Below, one piece after another: positions 1 through 12,969 of a stretch of DNA of 64,000 nucleotides. This stretch comes from Odobenus rosmarus divergens (Eukaryota; Chordata; Mammalia; Carnivora; Odobenidae). Location of the stretch: the NCBI RefSeq assembly GCF_000321225.1, contig NW_004450397.1:1546723-1610722 (forward strand), read 5' to 3'. How positions within the stretch are numbered: position 1 is the stretch's first letter; every line of letters starts with the position of its first letter. Made by a program: the position numbers and the translations under genes. Under the pieces are notes generated by a model, which did no database searches, was not told the DNA's origin, and worked only from the letters and a program-made list of their open reading frames with translations.

Positions 1-61
1 AAAAATATATTAAAAGCAATACATATTCGTTGTAGAAAATGTGGAAATCTAGAAAATATAG

Positions 62-360
62 AATGAACAAATATCACAATTCCAACACTCAAAGATGACC
101 ACTATTAACATTTGATATATATTCTTCCCATCTTCTCTCTATGAAATAGACACACACACACAATTTATTTATATATAGTGGGCTTTTGTTTACAAATTTG
201 AGGTCCTACTATGTACACTTGGACAGCCTTTTAAATTTCCGTATTTTGCAAAATTTCTATGCCATAATTACCTTTATAGCACATGATTTTTTATAGCTGC
301 ATCCTATTCTAGCCAGTGAAAATGCCGTTTTTAAACAATCTACCATTATTTAAAATGTTT
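62..360 (-). mobile_element. Possible L1ME relic
   Basis: Text resembling antisense L1ME ends (TTAACATTTGATATATATTC, a CA run, then TTTTTATAGCTGCATCCTAT). Highly diverged; boundaries uncertain. Confidence 0.4.
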
Positions 361-647
361 CAAAGAATTTAAATCTAATAGTTAATTCTCCATATTAAAC
401 ATTCAATTTGAGAAGATTATTTTAAAAATGATTTTAACAATTGGTCCCATCAAACTCTGAGTAAAGGAAAAATGCAAGTAGACACAAACTTATACCAGTG
501 GATATACTGTAATCAAACCCTCCATTTTATTCAAATAAATCAAATATTATAGGCAGTGGCAAATGTGCATATCGTCTTGTTAACATTCACCTTGAAATTT
601 TAGGTCTGCATATCATGATTCACATAACCACAGAAATAACAAATGCT

Positions 648-830
648 TGTATCTACTATCTATTATGCTAAGTGTTTCTTAAAGACATTCACTCTGATCT
701 TGACCACAACCTTCTGAGGTAAGTACTGGTATCCTTTTTTACAAACTGAGAAACCAGCTTTCTGAAAGGTTAAATGATACATACAGCTAATAAATCCTAC
801 CAAAAATTAAGATGTAGCTCTTGAATCCCA
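648..830 (-). mobile_element. MIR relic (inverted)
   Basis: GCTAAGTGTTTCTTAAAGAC, ACAACCTTCTGAGGTAAGTA and TTTACAAACTGAGAAACCAG follow the complement of MIR in order. Confidence 0.55.
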
Positions 831-1429
831 TATCGAACACATACATGTTCAAAGTTCTCATTTATATTTATGTCCTGTATATTTATATTTGTTAACTGTA
901 TTTTCATGCTGATGAAAATAAATCCTAAGACTACCACTATTACTATGCTGTTTAGCATGGCAATTTGACAATGTTGTACTTCAAAGAGGCACATAAGCAA
1001 GGTAAAATATATACAAGCATTTTTTTAATAATATTATAATTTCCAGAGTTGCATGTTATATATAACAATGTCTGGTAACTTTTAAGATAAATTTCAGTAC
1101 TGATTTTTGTTCAATCTTATTTTTTTCACTGCCACTTACACACATTTTTTGGGTAATAATTGCTTGATGGTATTAAAGTGTTAAGAAATCAAGATATAAA
1201 ATGCAATTGAAATTATTAAATGTCTACAAGAAATAAAACTATCAATAAATGATACAAGTGTGAGGATTTGCATCAAAATTGTATGTGGGGAAAACAGACT
1301 GATGGATTATGCTAGTCTTGCAAGGAACTTCAGGGTTGACATTTTTAGTCCCATTCCATAGGAAAATTATGTTCTCTATGAACTCATATAAAGTGGTATG
1401 GTTTGTTTGTTATTTTGTGTTTATCTTTT

Positions 1430-3290
1430 CCTTCTTTTTTGGGGGGGTTGAATAGATCTATATTTTCATGGTTCAAAATCTGAAAACATGTAAACAGAGA
1501 AATGTCTTGGTTTAAAAAAAAGTATATAGTGAAGAATCTTGCTTTCATCCCAGTTCCCTACCTACTCAGCTCCCATTGCTCTACCAACATACCCCGCAAA
1601 CAATTAACCAGCTTATTGCTTTCTTGTATATATTTTCAGATCTTAGCAATACATTTTGCAAATCTTTCAATATTCATAAGATTCCTCATTTTTTGTACAC
1701 CTGCATAGTATTCCATTATGGATGTACCTAACTTATTTAACCATTCCTCTACTGATAGACGCTATCTGCAAAGTAATTCCCATCTTTTGCTATTCAAGAC
1801 AAAGCTGCAATGAATCAACCTGTACATTTAACATTTTATAAATAAATTTATAGAAATGAGAATATTAAATCAAAGCTTATATGCATTTGCTCCATTTTAC
1901 ATTTACAACTTACATTCCCATTAACAGTGGAAAGCCCTTATTCCCTTGGAGGCTTGCCAATAGAGCAGGCTATTACACATTTGGATTCTTGCTAATGTAC
2001 TAGATTAAAAATGTTGTCAGTGCAGTTTAAGATTTCTCCTATTTGAATCAAGTTGAAAATTCTTTACATGTGTAAAAGCCAATGGTATTTTTCTTTGAAC
2101 TATAGGTAAGGACACTTTGACCAGATTTCCATTAGGTCTTCTTTGTCAATTATTACTAGCGCTCACTATCAGGGAGATTAGATCTTTATTCATAATGAGT
2201 TGCAATTTCTACCTTCAATTTGTCATTTATCTTTTGGTATTGCTTATGGTATTTTTTTGCTATAAAGAATTTTTAAATTTGTAAAATTTCAAATATATTC
2301 ATCTTTAAACTGACCTTTAGATTTTGAATTTTATTATTTTATTAAAAAGGCTTTCCTTATACCAAGATCACAAGAAATCCATATTTTCTTCTACTACTTT
2401 TATGTTTTCATCTTTCACATTTAAATATTTGTTTTAATTCAGTGCTTACCCTGCTGTTCAGCATAAGATAGGAAAGATGTTGAGTATACTTGTCAAAGAA
2501 AATAGTATTTCCTCCCATTTTAAAATATTCTTTTGCAGGGCACCTGGGTGGCTCAGTCCTTAGGCATCTGCCTTCCGCTCATGTCCTGGGATTGAGCCCC
2601 GCATTGGGCTCCCTGCTCTGCGGGGTGTCTACTTCTCCCTCCCCCACTCCCTCTGCTTGTGTTCCCTCTCTTGCTGTCTCTCTCTGTCAAATAAATAAAA
2701 AATCTTTAAAAAAAATTCTTTTGCATATTGTTTAATATAAATAATAGTCAATTCAATGAAATTTGGATATTAATTTTGAACTTCCCTATCACTCCATTAT
2801 TTTGTTGTCATCATTTTTCAACAGATTCTCTGAAATTTATGGGTATAAAATCTTATCATCTGTAAGTAGCAATTATTTTGTATGTCTTTCTAATTTTTAT
2901 ACCCTATTTTCTTTTATCTAACTACTGGAAATTTCCTTCAGCACATAAATAATAGTGAATAAAGTGAACCAAATTTGTTCTTGTTTTTCTGATGCTAGTA
3001 ATATGCCTCATGTGTTTTCTCACCAATCGTATTAGCTTTGGGGATAAAATAAGTAGATTTTATCACATTGAGGATGTCTCTTTTTAATTCTATTGCATTG
3101 AGAGTACAGAATGGTTAACTTTTTATCGTATGTCTTTTCAGTGTCTATAAAGATAATATGATTTTTCTCCTAATATGATAAATTCTAGCAACTTTCCTAC
3201 TATTTACCCATCCTTACATTGCTGAAATAAACCTCACTTGTTGGTAATGTAGTTGTACTTTAATGGAATCTAAACTGTAAAATTATTTTT
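1430..3290 (-). mobile_element. Old L1M-type LINE relic, interrupted by a SINE
   Basis: Plus-strand text such as TGCATAGTATTCCATTATGG, TTCCCATTAACAGTGG and TATGATTTTTCTCCTAATAT is diverged antisense L1 ORF2. The full stretch reads as a decayed L1 lying on the minus strand, with no usable frame. A Can-SINE sits at 2,538-2,714. Limits are approximate. Confidence 0.72.
2538..2714 (+). mobile_element. Can-SINE
   Basis: Head GGGCACCTGGGTGGCTCAG, CT-rich middle and AAATAAATAAAAAATC tail. Flanked by the 11-base duplication ATTCTTTTGCA at 2,527-2,537 and 2,715-2,725. Confidence 0.93.
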
Positions 3291-3974
3291 AGGAATTGCC
3301 ACTTATTTAGGACTATGATTATAATTTAATTATTAGTTAATATATATATAATTAAACTACAAAAGGTTACATCTTAAAGCAATAAAAAATAACCAACCAA
3401 AAAAATTTGGAGATGAGAACTTGAGTTTAGGTTGGAGACTGGATATAAATTAATTGATTATATTGGGCTGTTACAATTCCTTTGGTTAGAAACTGTGGGA
3501 CTAACATTTTCAGTCCTACTCCACAGGAAATTATATGTTCAGCAAAGAAGGCTTTTATTCCAAAACCGTGTGGTTTTTTTTTAATTTAAAAATACATTAA
3601 TTTGATCTAATAAATAATTACTGAATATCTATTATTTTCTAAGCATTGAATGGCCCTATAGTTCAGTGACTTGCAAATGTTTTTTGACCTAGATACACAA
3701 TAAGAAATACATTTTTTATTACAACTCAATATACATGTATGTCTATGCATGTCTAAATATATATTCATATGTTTATGAAAAATGGTTTTATAAAACAATA
3801 TTTACACTTACTACACATAAGGTACAATTAATACATCACAATGTTACCTTCTATTCTATTTTTATTCCATATCATTTTTATTAAAGTGCTAGTTGCAACA
3901 CACTATCCTGATTTCTAACCCATTATAAATTGCAATCTGTAGTTTGGGGAAAAGTGTCATACTACTAGAACTAG

Positions 3975-4135
3975 CTACTGGCCACCAGAACAAGGATTCT
4001 AGAGCCAGACAACTTAAGCTTGAATCACAGTTTTACCTCTTAATGACTTTTAATTGTACTTCTATGTCTCATCTACAAGACAAGGGCAACAGTACATACT
4101 TCACAGAGGTCATATTAAATTAGTTAATACTTGTA
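3975..4135 (+). mobile_element. MIR relic
   Basis: TCTAGAGCCAGACAACTTAA, TTACCTCTTAATGACTTT and TACATACTTCACAGAGGTCA follow MIR in order. Confidence 0.55.
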
Positions 4136-5458
4136 AACACATATTTCGATAATAAAGTTGAATTTTTGGATAAATATTTTCTTGAGCTTACCTGCCAAAA
4201 GAAAAACAGCATCTGAGGAAAATACACTCCTAAAATACAGAAACTGAGGAAAAATCAGTAAAAACATGGATTTCCTATCATCTACTACAAATAATGATGA
4301 GCATTTCAATATGATCTCAAAGTCTGATCTGGACCATGTCTTCCTCTCTTCTGAGGCCTTGGAAATAATTAATGAATAATTGCTGAATTAAATAAGCATT
4401 ACGGTCTCCATTTTATTCTCTCTTTACATACAGGTGCACATAAGTCCTTTTAGGAACTATACGGAACCAATATGCATGCTAAAAATTATAATTTACCAGG
4501 ACATTATAAAGAAGTCACCAGACATTATGACTCTTAGTTACATACTTTTTAACTATTCCACAGAAACATATAAATATCTCTGATAGATACAATTGCTCCC
4601 AATTTTCAAATCTGTAAACTAGATAAACACTTTTAAGCTATGTTTCTTAAGATACTTATGAAAACCTTCTGGCTTATTGCCTATCCCCTACTCCTTACTG
4701 CTTCTGACTGAGGAGTAAAAGAGGTAATGGTACCTTCAACATAACTACAAGTATATCAAAAGGAATTCCGTAACTAAGTTCCTGGAATACATGAGTTCAA
4801 TGTCTCTTACCCATAACTCCTACCAAAGGTGGTAGCACTAAAAGCGGTGGTGTGAACAAATATTCTCCTAGGGAATAGAGACTTCCCTCCCCAAATTTAT
4901 ATGCTAATTCTTAGGGGATTCAAGATGAAATGGACAGAGACATGTGGCAAATTCTATATAAAAGGGCATAGGTATCCTATGATCATTCCCACAATAACAA
5001 AAATGAGCCTATTTTATCCACCAAGACTAATGCACACCCATGCTGGCTCTTGGCACAGCTGTAGCAAGGGACAATCCAGGTAATTGATATAACATGGTAC
5101 AACTCTAACTCACTTTGAAATGGTAGAGAGTACTCTAATCACTAGAGTACTTAGGTATAGAAACATCTTAAATACAGCCTGCAGGAAAGAATCCCTTAAC
5201 TCCCTCCTTAACTCTCAGTATTCCAGGGCCTCTCCAAAATGAACTTTGGAACCAATGGAGAATAGATATTTATCAGCCATAATTTCACTGTTGTCAACTT
5301 GCTAGAATCTATCCTCTATACATATCAAATATTAATATTTAGGCTACCTCTGGTAAATACGCTACATTAGTTTAAGTTCAATCTCAAGAAATCCCCTAAT
5401 TATGCAAGTGTCTGTTTCTCCAAAAATGAAAGAGAGTCATGTTTCAAAGTTAATTTAC

Positions 5459-5565
5459 ATTTTTTTAAGATTTTATTTTTAAGGACCACCCAAAGTGGGG
5501 CTCAAACTCACAACCCCAAGATCAAGAGTTGCATGCTCTACTGACTGAGTCAGCCAGGCACTCTG
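5459..5565 (-). mobile_element. Short, diverged Can-SINE
   Basis: Complementary head (ACTGACTGAGTCAGCCAGGC) and tail (TTTTTTAAGATTTTATTTTT). Only about 107 bases, because the CT-rich middle is missing. Flanked by the 13-base duplication AAAGTTAATTTAC at 5,446-5,458 and 5,566-5,578. Confidence 0.88.
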
Positions 5566-7719
5566 AAAGTTAATTTACTTTTGAAGTAAGAAATTTTGTT
5601 TTCTCTATTCCCTCCTTCCTTCCCTTTCCTTCTCCCCCTCCCTCGTCCTCTCTTTTTCCAATTGTACCTATTGACATTTGGCACATTTTTTTTTTCTAAT
5701 TGTGGTGGAGGGATAAAGAGAGGTATTTGTTTAGTTTTAACATGTTCCTAAATCTGACTAGGATTGTATTCTTACATTTGGCATCTATTCATCAAGGAGG
5801 GGCAAGGTACCTGAGTTTAACACAAATAAAGGTAAATGAGTATTTTTATACTTACCACAGGGACGGCAAGTGCTAGCAGGCTGGCAGGCCACCCATCTCC
5901 CACTGAAACTGTGACACCACCCTTCTCCTGAGATACCTATAGCAAACAGTCCTGCCGAATACATCTGCTTGAGCCTTGTTCTCTGCCCTTAAATATCTTC
6001 CTGAATTCCTTCAATATTGATACCCACTCCAAAGTTTAAGTTCAAGTAATAGCTGGCTGAAATTTTTCAATATATTTTCAGTATTCATATTTGTGAATCT
6101 GTGTGTATTGTAAAGACAAAGGTGTTTTTATTTATTTTTTTAATCTGACAAGTACTCTGATAGTTTGATAAATACAAAATGTAAATCATTACAGAAAAAT
6201 CTAAGAGAGTATTTTGTTAAATAAAATACTAAGTAAGAAAGCCTAGCTTTTGTTGTTTTTGTTATTATTTTTTTGCCTTTCATGTTTCACCCACTGATTT
6301 ACTATTGGATAGACTTGAGAAATATAATTGTTAGTGATCATAGTAATTCAATGTGTGATGTACAACACTGTATAAACTAAACACAGTCACAAAATAAAGT
6401 TTATGAAAAAGAATGTGAAAATCAGGTAAGAGATTCCTCAAAAAGAGACAACCTCCCCAAATGCATGAAGACCTGATTCTCCGCAGTACCTAATCTAATA
6501 TGACCTTGCTTAAAGCATAAACCTCTTAAGAAACAAAAGCATAAACCTACGCAGGGAAAGCCTTCTAGAATTAAAGCAAATGCACATTAACTCTTAAAAG
6601 CTGCAAAAGAGGCATTTCAACCAGGTTCTAAGAAGACAAAATCACAGCTAAATTAGGTAATGCTGGGGCAAAGTAGCTGTGGAAAAGCTGGGTAATAATG
6701 TGTATAATCTCATACATTCTATCATATTTCATGTTGCTATGTAGGTCTTAAACTAATTTCACTCACTCGATATTCAATAAATGTATTGAACTTCTGGTTT
6801 ATGCAAAGCACGGGCCTACAAAAATAAAATTATACATTTTTATGCCTTAGATATGAAGAGGTCCTGATGTAAGGGGGAGGAAGGGGGGAAACTGGGGAGA
6901 AAATAAGACTTCTAGTCCCCTCCTGAATAAACATGCTATTCTATTAGATGAAATTCTATAGGCTTGAAACAATGGAAGAATTAAATCTCAAATAGAATAT
7001 TTTCTTTTATTTCTCTCCCACCCTGGGAAAACGTCTGTTTTCATAGTGAGGTCTCTCAATATGATAGCAGACTAATCGGTACAGGTTCTTGAGATAATGG
7101 AAGCTCGCCTGGCTAAGCAGGCAGCCTGCCCATCAACTTCAGATCCACGCATCTCCCGAATTACAATCAGAGACTGGTGTTCACACCCTGAAACCAATCC
7201 ATCACTCTCATCTCCTGCCTTAAAAATACATTAAAGGGATAGGTGAAGGCACTGCATGACTCAAACCATGTGGATCTCAACAAATATGTCCCATTAACTC
7301 TCATGGAATAGTCATAATTGGCATTAGACCAAGTTTTTCCCACCAAAACCAAAAGATAATAGAAATGCCACATGCTAAATGTCATTAAACCAAGAAAATC
7401 TAATTACTTACACAGCAAACTTAATACTTAGATCTTATTTTACTTTAAGGCATCTTAGAAAAGAAATAGCTATCTCAGAAGCATCATTTGAGTGTATGGT
7501 GGAAAAAAAGTAGCCATGTAACATTGAATATTTTGTAGAGCCAGTAGACAAAAACAGGGTAAAATTCTTACACATACCAAAGCACTGCCTGAATCTCTTT
7601 TAATATGAAAGAATAATAGATGATACTTTATTGACTTTCTGGTTAATAACACTATTTGTAGGAAAAACAAGGTCATTTATTAACATCTTAAGTGCTAAAC
7701 TCTCTCTCAGTTACAGGAA

Positions 7720-7915
7720 CACAAAGAGATGCACCGGTAGGTTCATTACCACAGAATAAAATATTCTGTGGCTGTTAAAAATCATAATGAATATATGTGC
7801 TCAGTAACATGAGAAAGTGTTCAGAATGTATACTGTTAAGGGAAAAATGATCATATCATAAACTATATGATCCCAGCCATTCCTGTGTTTATAGAGCCAT
7901 AGAAAATGACCTGGA
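7720..7915 (+). mobile_element. L1ME 3' end relic
   Basis: ATAAAATATTCTGTGGCTGT followed by AAAATGATCATATCATAAAC and a polar A-rich text typical of L1ME ORF2 and 3' UTR ends. Confidence 0.55.
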
Positions 7916-7934
7916 CAGATAGACTTTGAGCTGT

Positions 7935-8013
7935 TAAATTAGATGCAAAGCACTCAGAACAATGCCTGATATATAGTAAATGCTATATAAGCATTTCTGC
8001 TATTATTATTTTG
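7935..8013 (+). mobile_element. MIR 3' part
   Basis: AAGCACTCAGAACAATGCCT, AGTAAATGCTATATAAGC and TATTATTATT follow the MIR 3' consensus order. Confidence 0.6.
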
Positions 8014-8244
8014 CATAGGAATTGGTTCTGATTGTGAGATTGAGTGATTTTCCCATTTTTACTTATGCATATTTTCTTTTTCCCCCTAATTAACCTGCAT
8101 TCATTCTATTTAAAAAATTTACAGTGAAGTATATATATCATTAAAATATAGTTTATTAAAATCATCATTTTCATATCCAATAATCACAATGCAGGAAAAT
8201 TAACCCATATTACAAATCCTTCACATAACTGGAGTATCCAATAA

Positions 8245-8271
8245 TTTTGACTCAATGGCATTGAAGGTAAA
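8245..8271. repeat. 27-base direct repeat, left copy
   Basis: TTTTGACTCAATGGCATTGA plus AGGTAAA here and at 10,818-10,844 without a difference. It belongs to no repeat family that I recognise. Confidence 0.8.
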
Positions 8272-8534
8272 ATTCAGTAGGAAATAAGCTCAGAAATAAA
8301 GGTATCTAGAAAGGGAAAGAAACAAACACTAGAAGCTTAGACATGAGAGTGTTCTGTGCTGTACTATTAAAGAAATTAATTTTACAAAAGCTCCTGACCC
8401 CAATAAACAAACATTTGACGAGTCATCATTATTCAATACTGCCTCCCTAACACAGAAAGCGACAGGAGCTACTGCCATTCATCCCACAGTTTCTTTAACA
8501 GCATTTCACATCCACGGGATCACTTACTAGGGGC

Positions 8535-8735
8535 ACCAAACTCTGCTACAGCTTCATGTTCCATCTCATTTAATCCTCCCAATAGCTCTATGAGAGAGGT
8601 GTGCTTCACAGCCTTTAGAGTCGAGGGAGATGAAGCACAGAGCTAAGCAACTTATCCAAGGTCACGTAGCTGGACAAGTGGAGCCAGGATTTGAACCGAG
8701 GCAGAACCAAGGCCCCAGCTTCTAGTCAGCAGTTA
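8535..8735 (-). mobile_element. MIR (inverted)
   Basis: CTCATTTAATCCTCCCAATA, AAGGTCACGTAGCTGGACAA and CCAGGATTTGAACCGAGGC match the complement of MIR. Confidence 0.75.
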
Positions 8736-10817
8736 TTGAGCAACTACTATGTGCAAAATGTTAGGTACATCAAGTAACTGATGACTGCCCAATTGCCAAG
8801 TTGCCAGGGTCTCTAATGATTATTCTCAGCCAGTCCTCTTCCAACTCTCAATCTGAGCCCCCGCCTTTTGCACCATAGCCACTGTAACTGCATTTATCAC
8901 CATTAACACCAGAACTGGGACTGCCATAACTGTTTGTTGCCCATTCCTGACTACATAGCGAAAAATGCGTTCCTCAAGTTCTGATTTGTGATTTGAAATG
9001 TATTTCCTTATAAATGATTAGTTTGCACAATACTATTAAAACCACCAACCAATAAATGTCACATTAGCCAAGCTTTTTCATTTATTATTCTGGAAATTTA
9101 ACCATGATTTTACCATGGTTTCATATGAAAAAAAAATGCATTCTTTTAATCCATAATTTTGTTTTTTAAATTATCTTACCAAAAAAAATTGAGCTTTCTT
9201 TCCCTTTTAGCATCCAGTTCTACAACATGCAGAGATTCATGTAACCACCACCATAATCAGGATACAGTACAAAACTACATTCTTAATAAAAAAAGAAAAG
9301 TGGCTTATAAAGGGATTTAAAGGCAATCCCTGTTATATTAAAGATTTCTTGCTCTGTGTCTTCCAACTGATCAGGTATTCCCTCCTTCCTAGGACAAATG
9401 CACTGGATACCAAAATAGAAAGGTTTGGTATATTTTTGCAAAATATATTTTTATACCTGGGCATTTTCATCTTTATGAAAATTTTTATTTTCAGATATTT
9501 TCAGATATTTAAAGCTGTGGTTTTATGGGGGCTTTATCAAAACAGCTGTAACACTTTTCCATGGCAGAGTTTGGACAACTGTGGAAAGTATTAAATGAGC
9601 ACAACTCTTCCACACTACACATGACTGAGCACTGCTTATTCACAGACAAGGGCTGGGTGGAGGTCTCTGGTCTGAGATTATTAAGTGCATATTCATGCAA
9701 TATTCAAAGACATTTGTAAATGTGTTCTGTATTTATGAAACTATTAACCAGAAGTTTCTTATATTAAAACAAAAGTAAACAACATCAACTCCAAAAAACT
9801 AAAAAATCTTATTATTAGCTCAAGCTAGTATGGCTTTACAGATACATTCACCTGAGACTTTCCCCCACCCCCAAAATTAATTGACAAAGGGTCAAAGAAT
9901 GGCCAAGGAGTCACTTCCAGATCCTAATACACTCTAACACTTTTCAACCACAAAATTAGTCTTTACTGCTGATATTGAGTACTCATGGAAAAAAAGTCTC
10001 AACTCAGGTCTGGTACTGTCTTTGAGCTGGGAAAACAGTTACATTGATGGTATCAATTTGGCAGAAAACAAAAGAATAATTTTCATGGCCCCAAACCTCT
10101 CCTCCATACACTCCAGTGTGACCCGGTGCCTGAAATTTCCCTTACTAGAAATTTATCACAACTTGAGAGCAAGTTTCTAGAAAAAGCTCTCTTAAAGCAT
10201 CTATGTTACTGTAAAACAGTAATAATCCATTAAACAAAGTCACTTCCTAAAATCTCAGCTTGAATGAGTTTACTTGAATTGTTCTACAACAGGACAGAAA
10301 GCTGAGAAAAGTGTTCCTAGTGCCATAGACAGGTTTTGATGTGGATGAAGAGGGGTGGTGGAGACACCTACCAGAATCATGCAACCCTGAAAGAAAGGCA
10401 GGACAGAGTGGGACAGTGAAGCAGCAAGAAAGCACCACAAGGGAAGTGGGTTTCTAAAGAGGAGTGCTAACGGAGAAGAAAGAATAGCAAAAGGGGCCCA
10501 AAGACAATTCAGGTACTTCACTACAGCTAGTCTTATCTACATAACCTTTGCTGGGGCACCAGCGGCATGCCCCTTCCTGCCTTCTCAGTACTCATCCCAC
10601 CACAACCTCATTTTTTTTTTTTTTTTAATGAAATAGGTCAGCTTGACAAAGGGCAAATAAGTGAGCTGAAACAAATTTCCCTAGGTTTAGCCAGAGGAAG
10701 TTTCAACAGAAGTCTAAAATCATGAGCCAGCACAAACAGGATAGATGCAAGTGTGGGAGAGAAGAAATATGAGAAGGACAAAGAAGAAAGAGCCTACATG
10801 TTACAAAAGACACATTC

Positions 10818-10844
10818 TTTTGACTCAATGGCATTGAAGGTAAA
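10818..10844. repeat. 27-base direct repeat, right copy
   Basis: Same 27 bases as at 8,245-8,271; sequences on either side differ. Confidence 0.8.
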
Positions 10845-11214
10845 TGGACAAGGAAGTCCATTCGAATTTTGCTAATTAATACTCCAGCCTACCATGCGGC
10901 CCAGCTACAGATGGACCCATCTTGGCTAGCTCCACATGACAAGAAGAAGCATGAAGCAAGACCTAAATAGCCTTGAGTGCTTAGTGCATGACTATCTCTA
11001 GAGCTCTGGGTTCAGAGGTGACCGTCCTATATGAATCCTTACTGCAACCTGTTCATATCTGGGCAGATGAAAACTGTCCTTTACTGTTTGATCTTTTTCC
11101 CCCTCAGTTAAGGGAGCCACCTCCACCTGCCTTTTGTCAAAGACAGCCCCCATTCCCATCCACTTCATGAAAGCCCATTCACTCTCCGTTGGTTTGTTCA
11201 TAAAACACGGGAGA

Positions 11215-11780
11215 AGGGTGCACCTACTCTGTGCCACATATGGGGGCAATAATACAGGTATAGAGGTAAATGAGGCACAGTCTCTGCCCTGGAAGAGCTC
11301 AGTCTGAAATGGGAGACAGAAGACAAGCAACCATAGAATGTGGTAAATGCTATTGTGGAGATATATACATACTCAGTACTACAGGAATATGGGGAAGTAA
11401 CTAAAGTTTTAAAGAAGCAGTAACATTTGCTCTTTAAGGATTAGGAGTTTGCCTGGTAGAGAAAAGGAGACAGAAATTCAAGGAAAAGGGAAGGGTTTAT
11501 GCAAAAAATGGCAATATGAAAGAACTTGCTATGTTCAAGACGTGGAAGGGTCTGTGGTTGAAGCATGGGGTATGTGAAAGGGAATTTCAGGACATGAAGA
11601 TAAAAAGATTGTGTGGTTTAATGAAGGAAGTAGTATAAAATACTAGATATAGCTTATTAGCTCTTTGTAGCTCCCCAAAGGGATGGGCAGTCATGAAGGT
11701 TTTTAGGAAGAGGAATGATCTGTATTATACAAATAGGTGACAAGACTACAGAAAGAAGATGATTACTTCTATGAATATAA
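11215..11780 (-). mobile_element. L2 LINE relic (inverted)
   Basis: CTACTCTGTGCCACATATGG, GTCTCTGCCCTGGAAGAGCT and AATGGGAGACAGAAGACAAG are the complement of an L2 3' end, and the following purine-rich text fits its upstream part. The open frames here are by chance. Confidence 0.6.
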
Positions 11781-12807
11781 CTAGAAGATAGACGACCTCC
11801 AATTCTTCCTAAGAAATCGGTATATCCTCTGCCTTAATTCTATGGATATAATTGGGAAACTCTGTTATGCTTGCCTGAATATCTCAAACTCATGTCTGAA
11901 ATATTCAACTGCTATTTAACTTTTTATTTATTTATGATTTCTACTAAATTTCATTCTCTTTAAAGGAAGAATGCATTTTTCTTCTCTGTCCTATATACAG
12001 TATTTTCATAAATCAAGTATCCAGTAAATACTGATTCATATGCATAATAACACTACAGGATCTCTTCTGTAAATCAGTTTTATGATTTCTGATTTTATTT
12101 CTACCCATTCTATTATTTTTATCAATTCTATTATGTCCTCCCATTCTATTTCTAGTCTATTTCTCCAGACTACTAAAGAAATATAAGGTCAGCCAGGTAA
12201 GTGTTGGCACAAGTGCATTTAAAACATGCATCTCTTCTTTCCTTTTGGCTCCAGCTCGTGGGGATATGGCTTCCTATCTTAGACAAATCAGTAGTTGGGT
12301 GCCACACTGATACCATTAGCTATATTTCTTACATTCAGTAGTAATTCAATGTGGAAGTTGGAATTCCCATGAAATCGTTTAGCAGATCATACAGGATGTT
12401 TCTGGAATTTCACCAGTATTTTTTTCTAACAACCAGAGTAGATAAGTAAAACGACACTAATGAAATCTTTGTGATTACTTTTGTAATAATTGCTCTTAGC
12501 AGACTGGTCACTAAATGTTTTGACAGCTTCACTGAGGTGCACTGAAGTGCAATAGCACAGGCCTTTTATAACCACAGGATGGCTTTAAAATGATCATTAT
12601 TACATTTTTGTACAGACAACTAAGAATAATATTTGTTACCATTCTTAAGAGTTCCTTCTCAGTTTGGTTAGAACTGAGCACTAATCAGCTGTTGAAATCT
12701 AAACTGACTATTTCTGAAGTGTTAACAGATGCACAAGCTCCCTGCCTGAAACAGGAACGTATATCTATGTTTCGTAAACAGGCTGAAGGAATACAACTGA
12801 GAAAGAA

Positions 12808-12969
12808 ATGAAGAGGAAAAGAATGCTCAATCTCATCAAACCCTGTGTGAAAACGTTGCATAAGTTTTATAAAATGTCCCGAACAAAAGTCACCGGAATG
12901 CCAAGAAAAAGGAAAATGACCAAAGGCAGGCAGAGAAAAAGAATAAAGACCTTTTGCCTATTACAATAA
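12808..12969 (+). other. Small basic open frame, identity unknown
   Basis: ATG at 12,808 opens a 53-codon frame that is about one third Lys and Arg; it contains MSRTKVTGMPRKRKMTKGRQ and ends in TAA at 12,967-12,969. Its ATG overlaps the TGA of another open frame (12,590-12,811), which ends in Arg-Lys-Lys. The stretch keeps several CG dinucleotides in a CpG-poor region. I do not recognise it. It may be the remains of a processed pseudogene or unknown repeat, or chance; there are no visible splice or promoter signals, and it lies antisense to IKZF2. Confidence 0.2.

Noticed and set aside
2538..2620. tRNA-like sequences in SINE heads
   Set aside because: They are tRNA-Lys-derived SINE promoters, decayed at key tRNA positions, and not functional tRNA genes.
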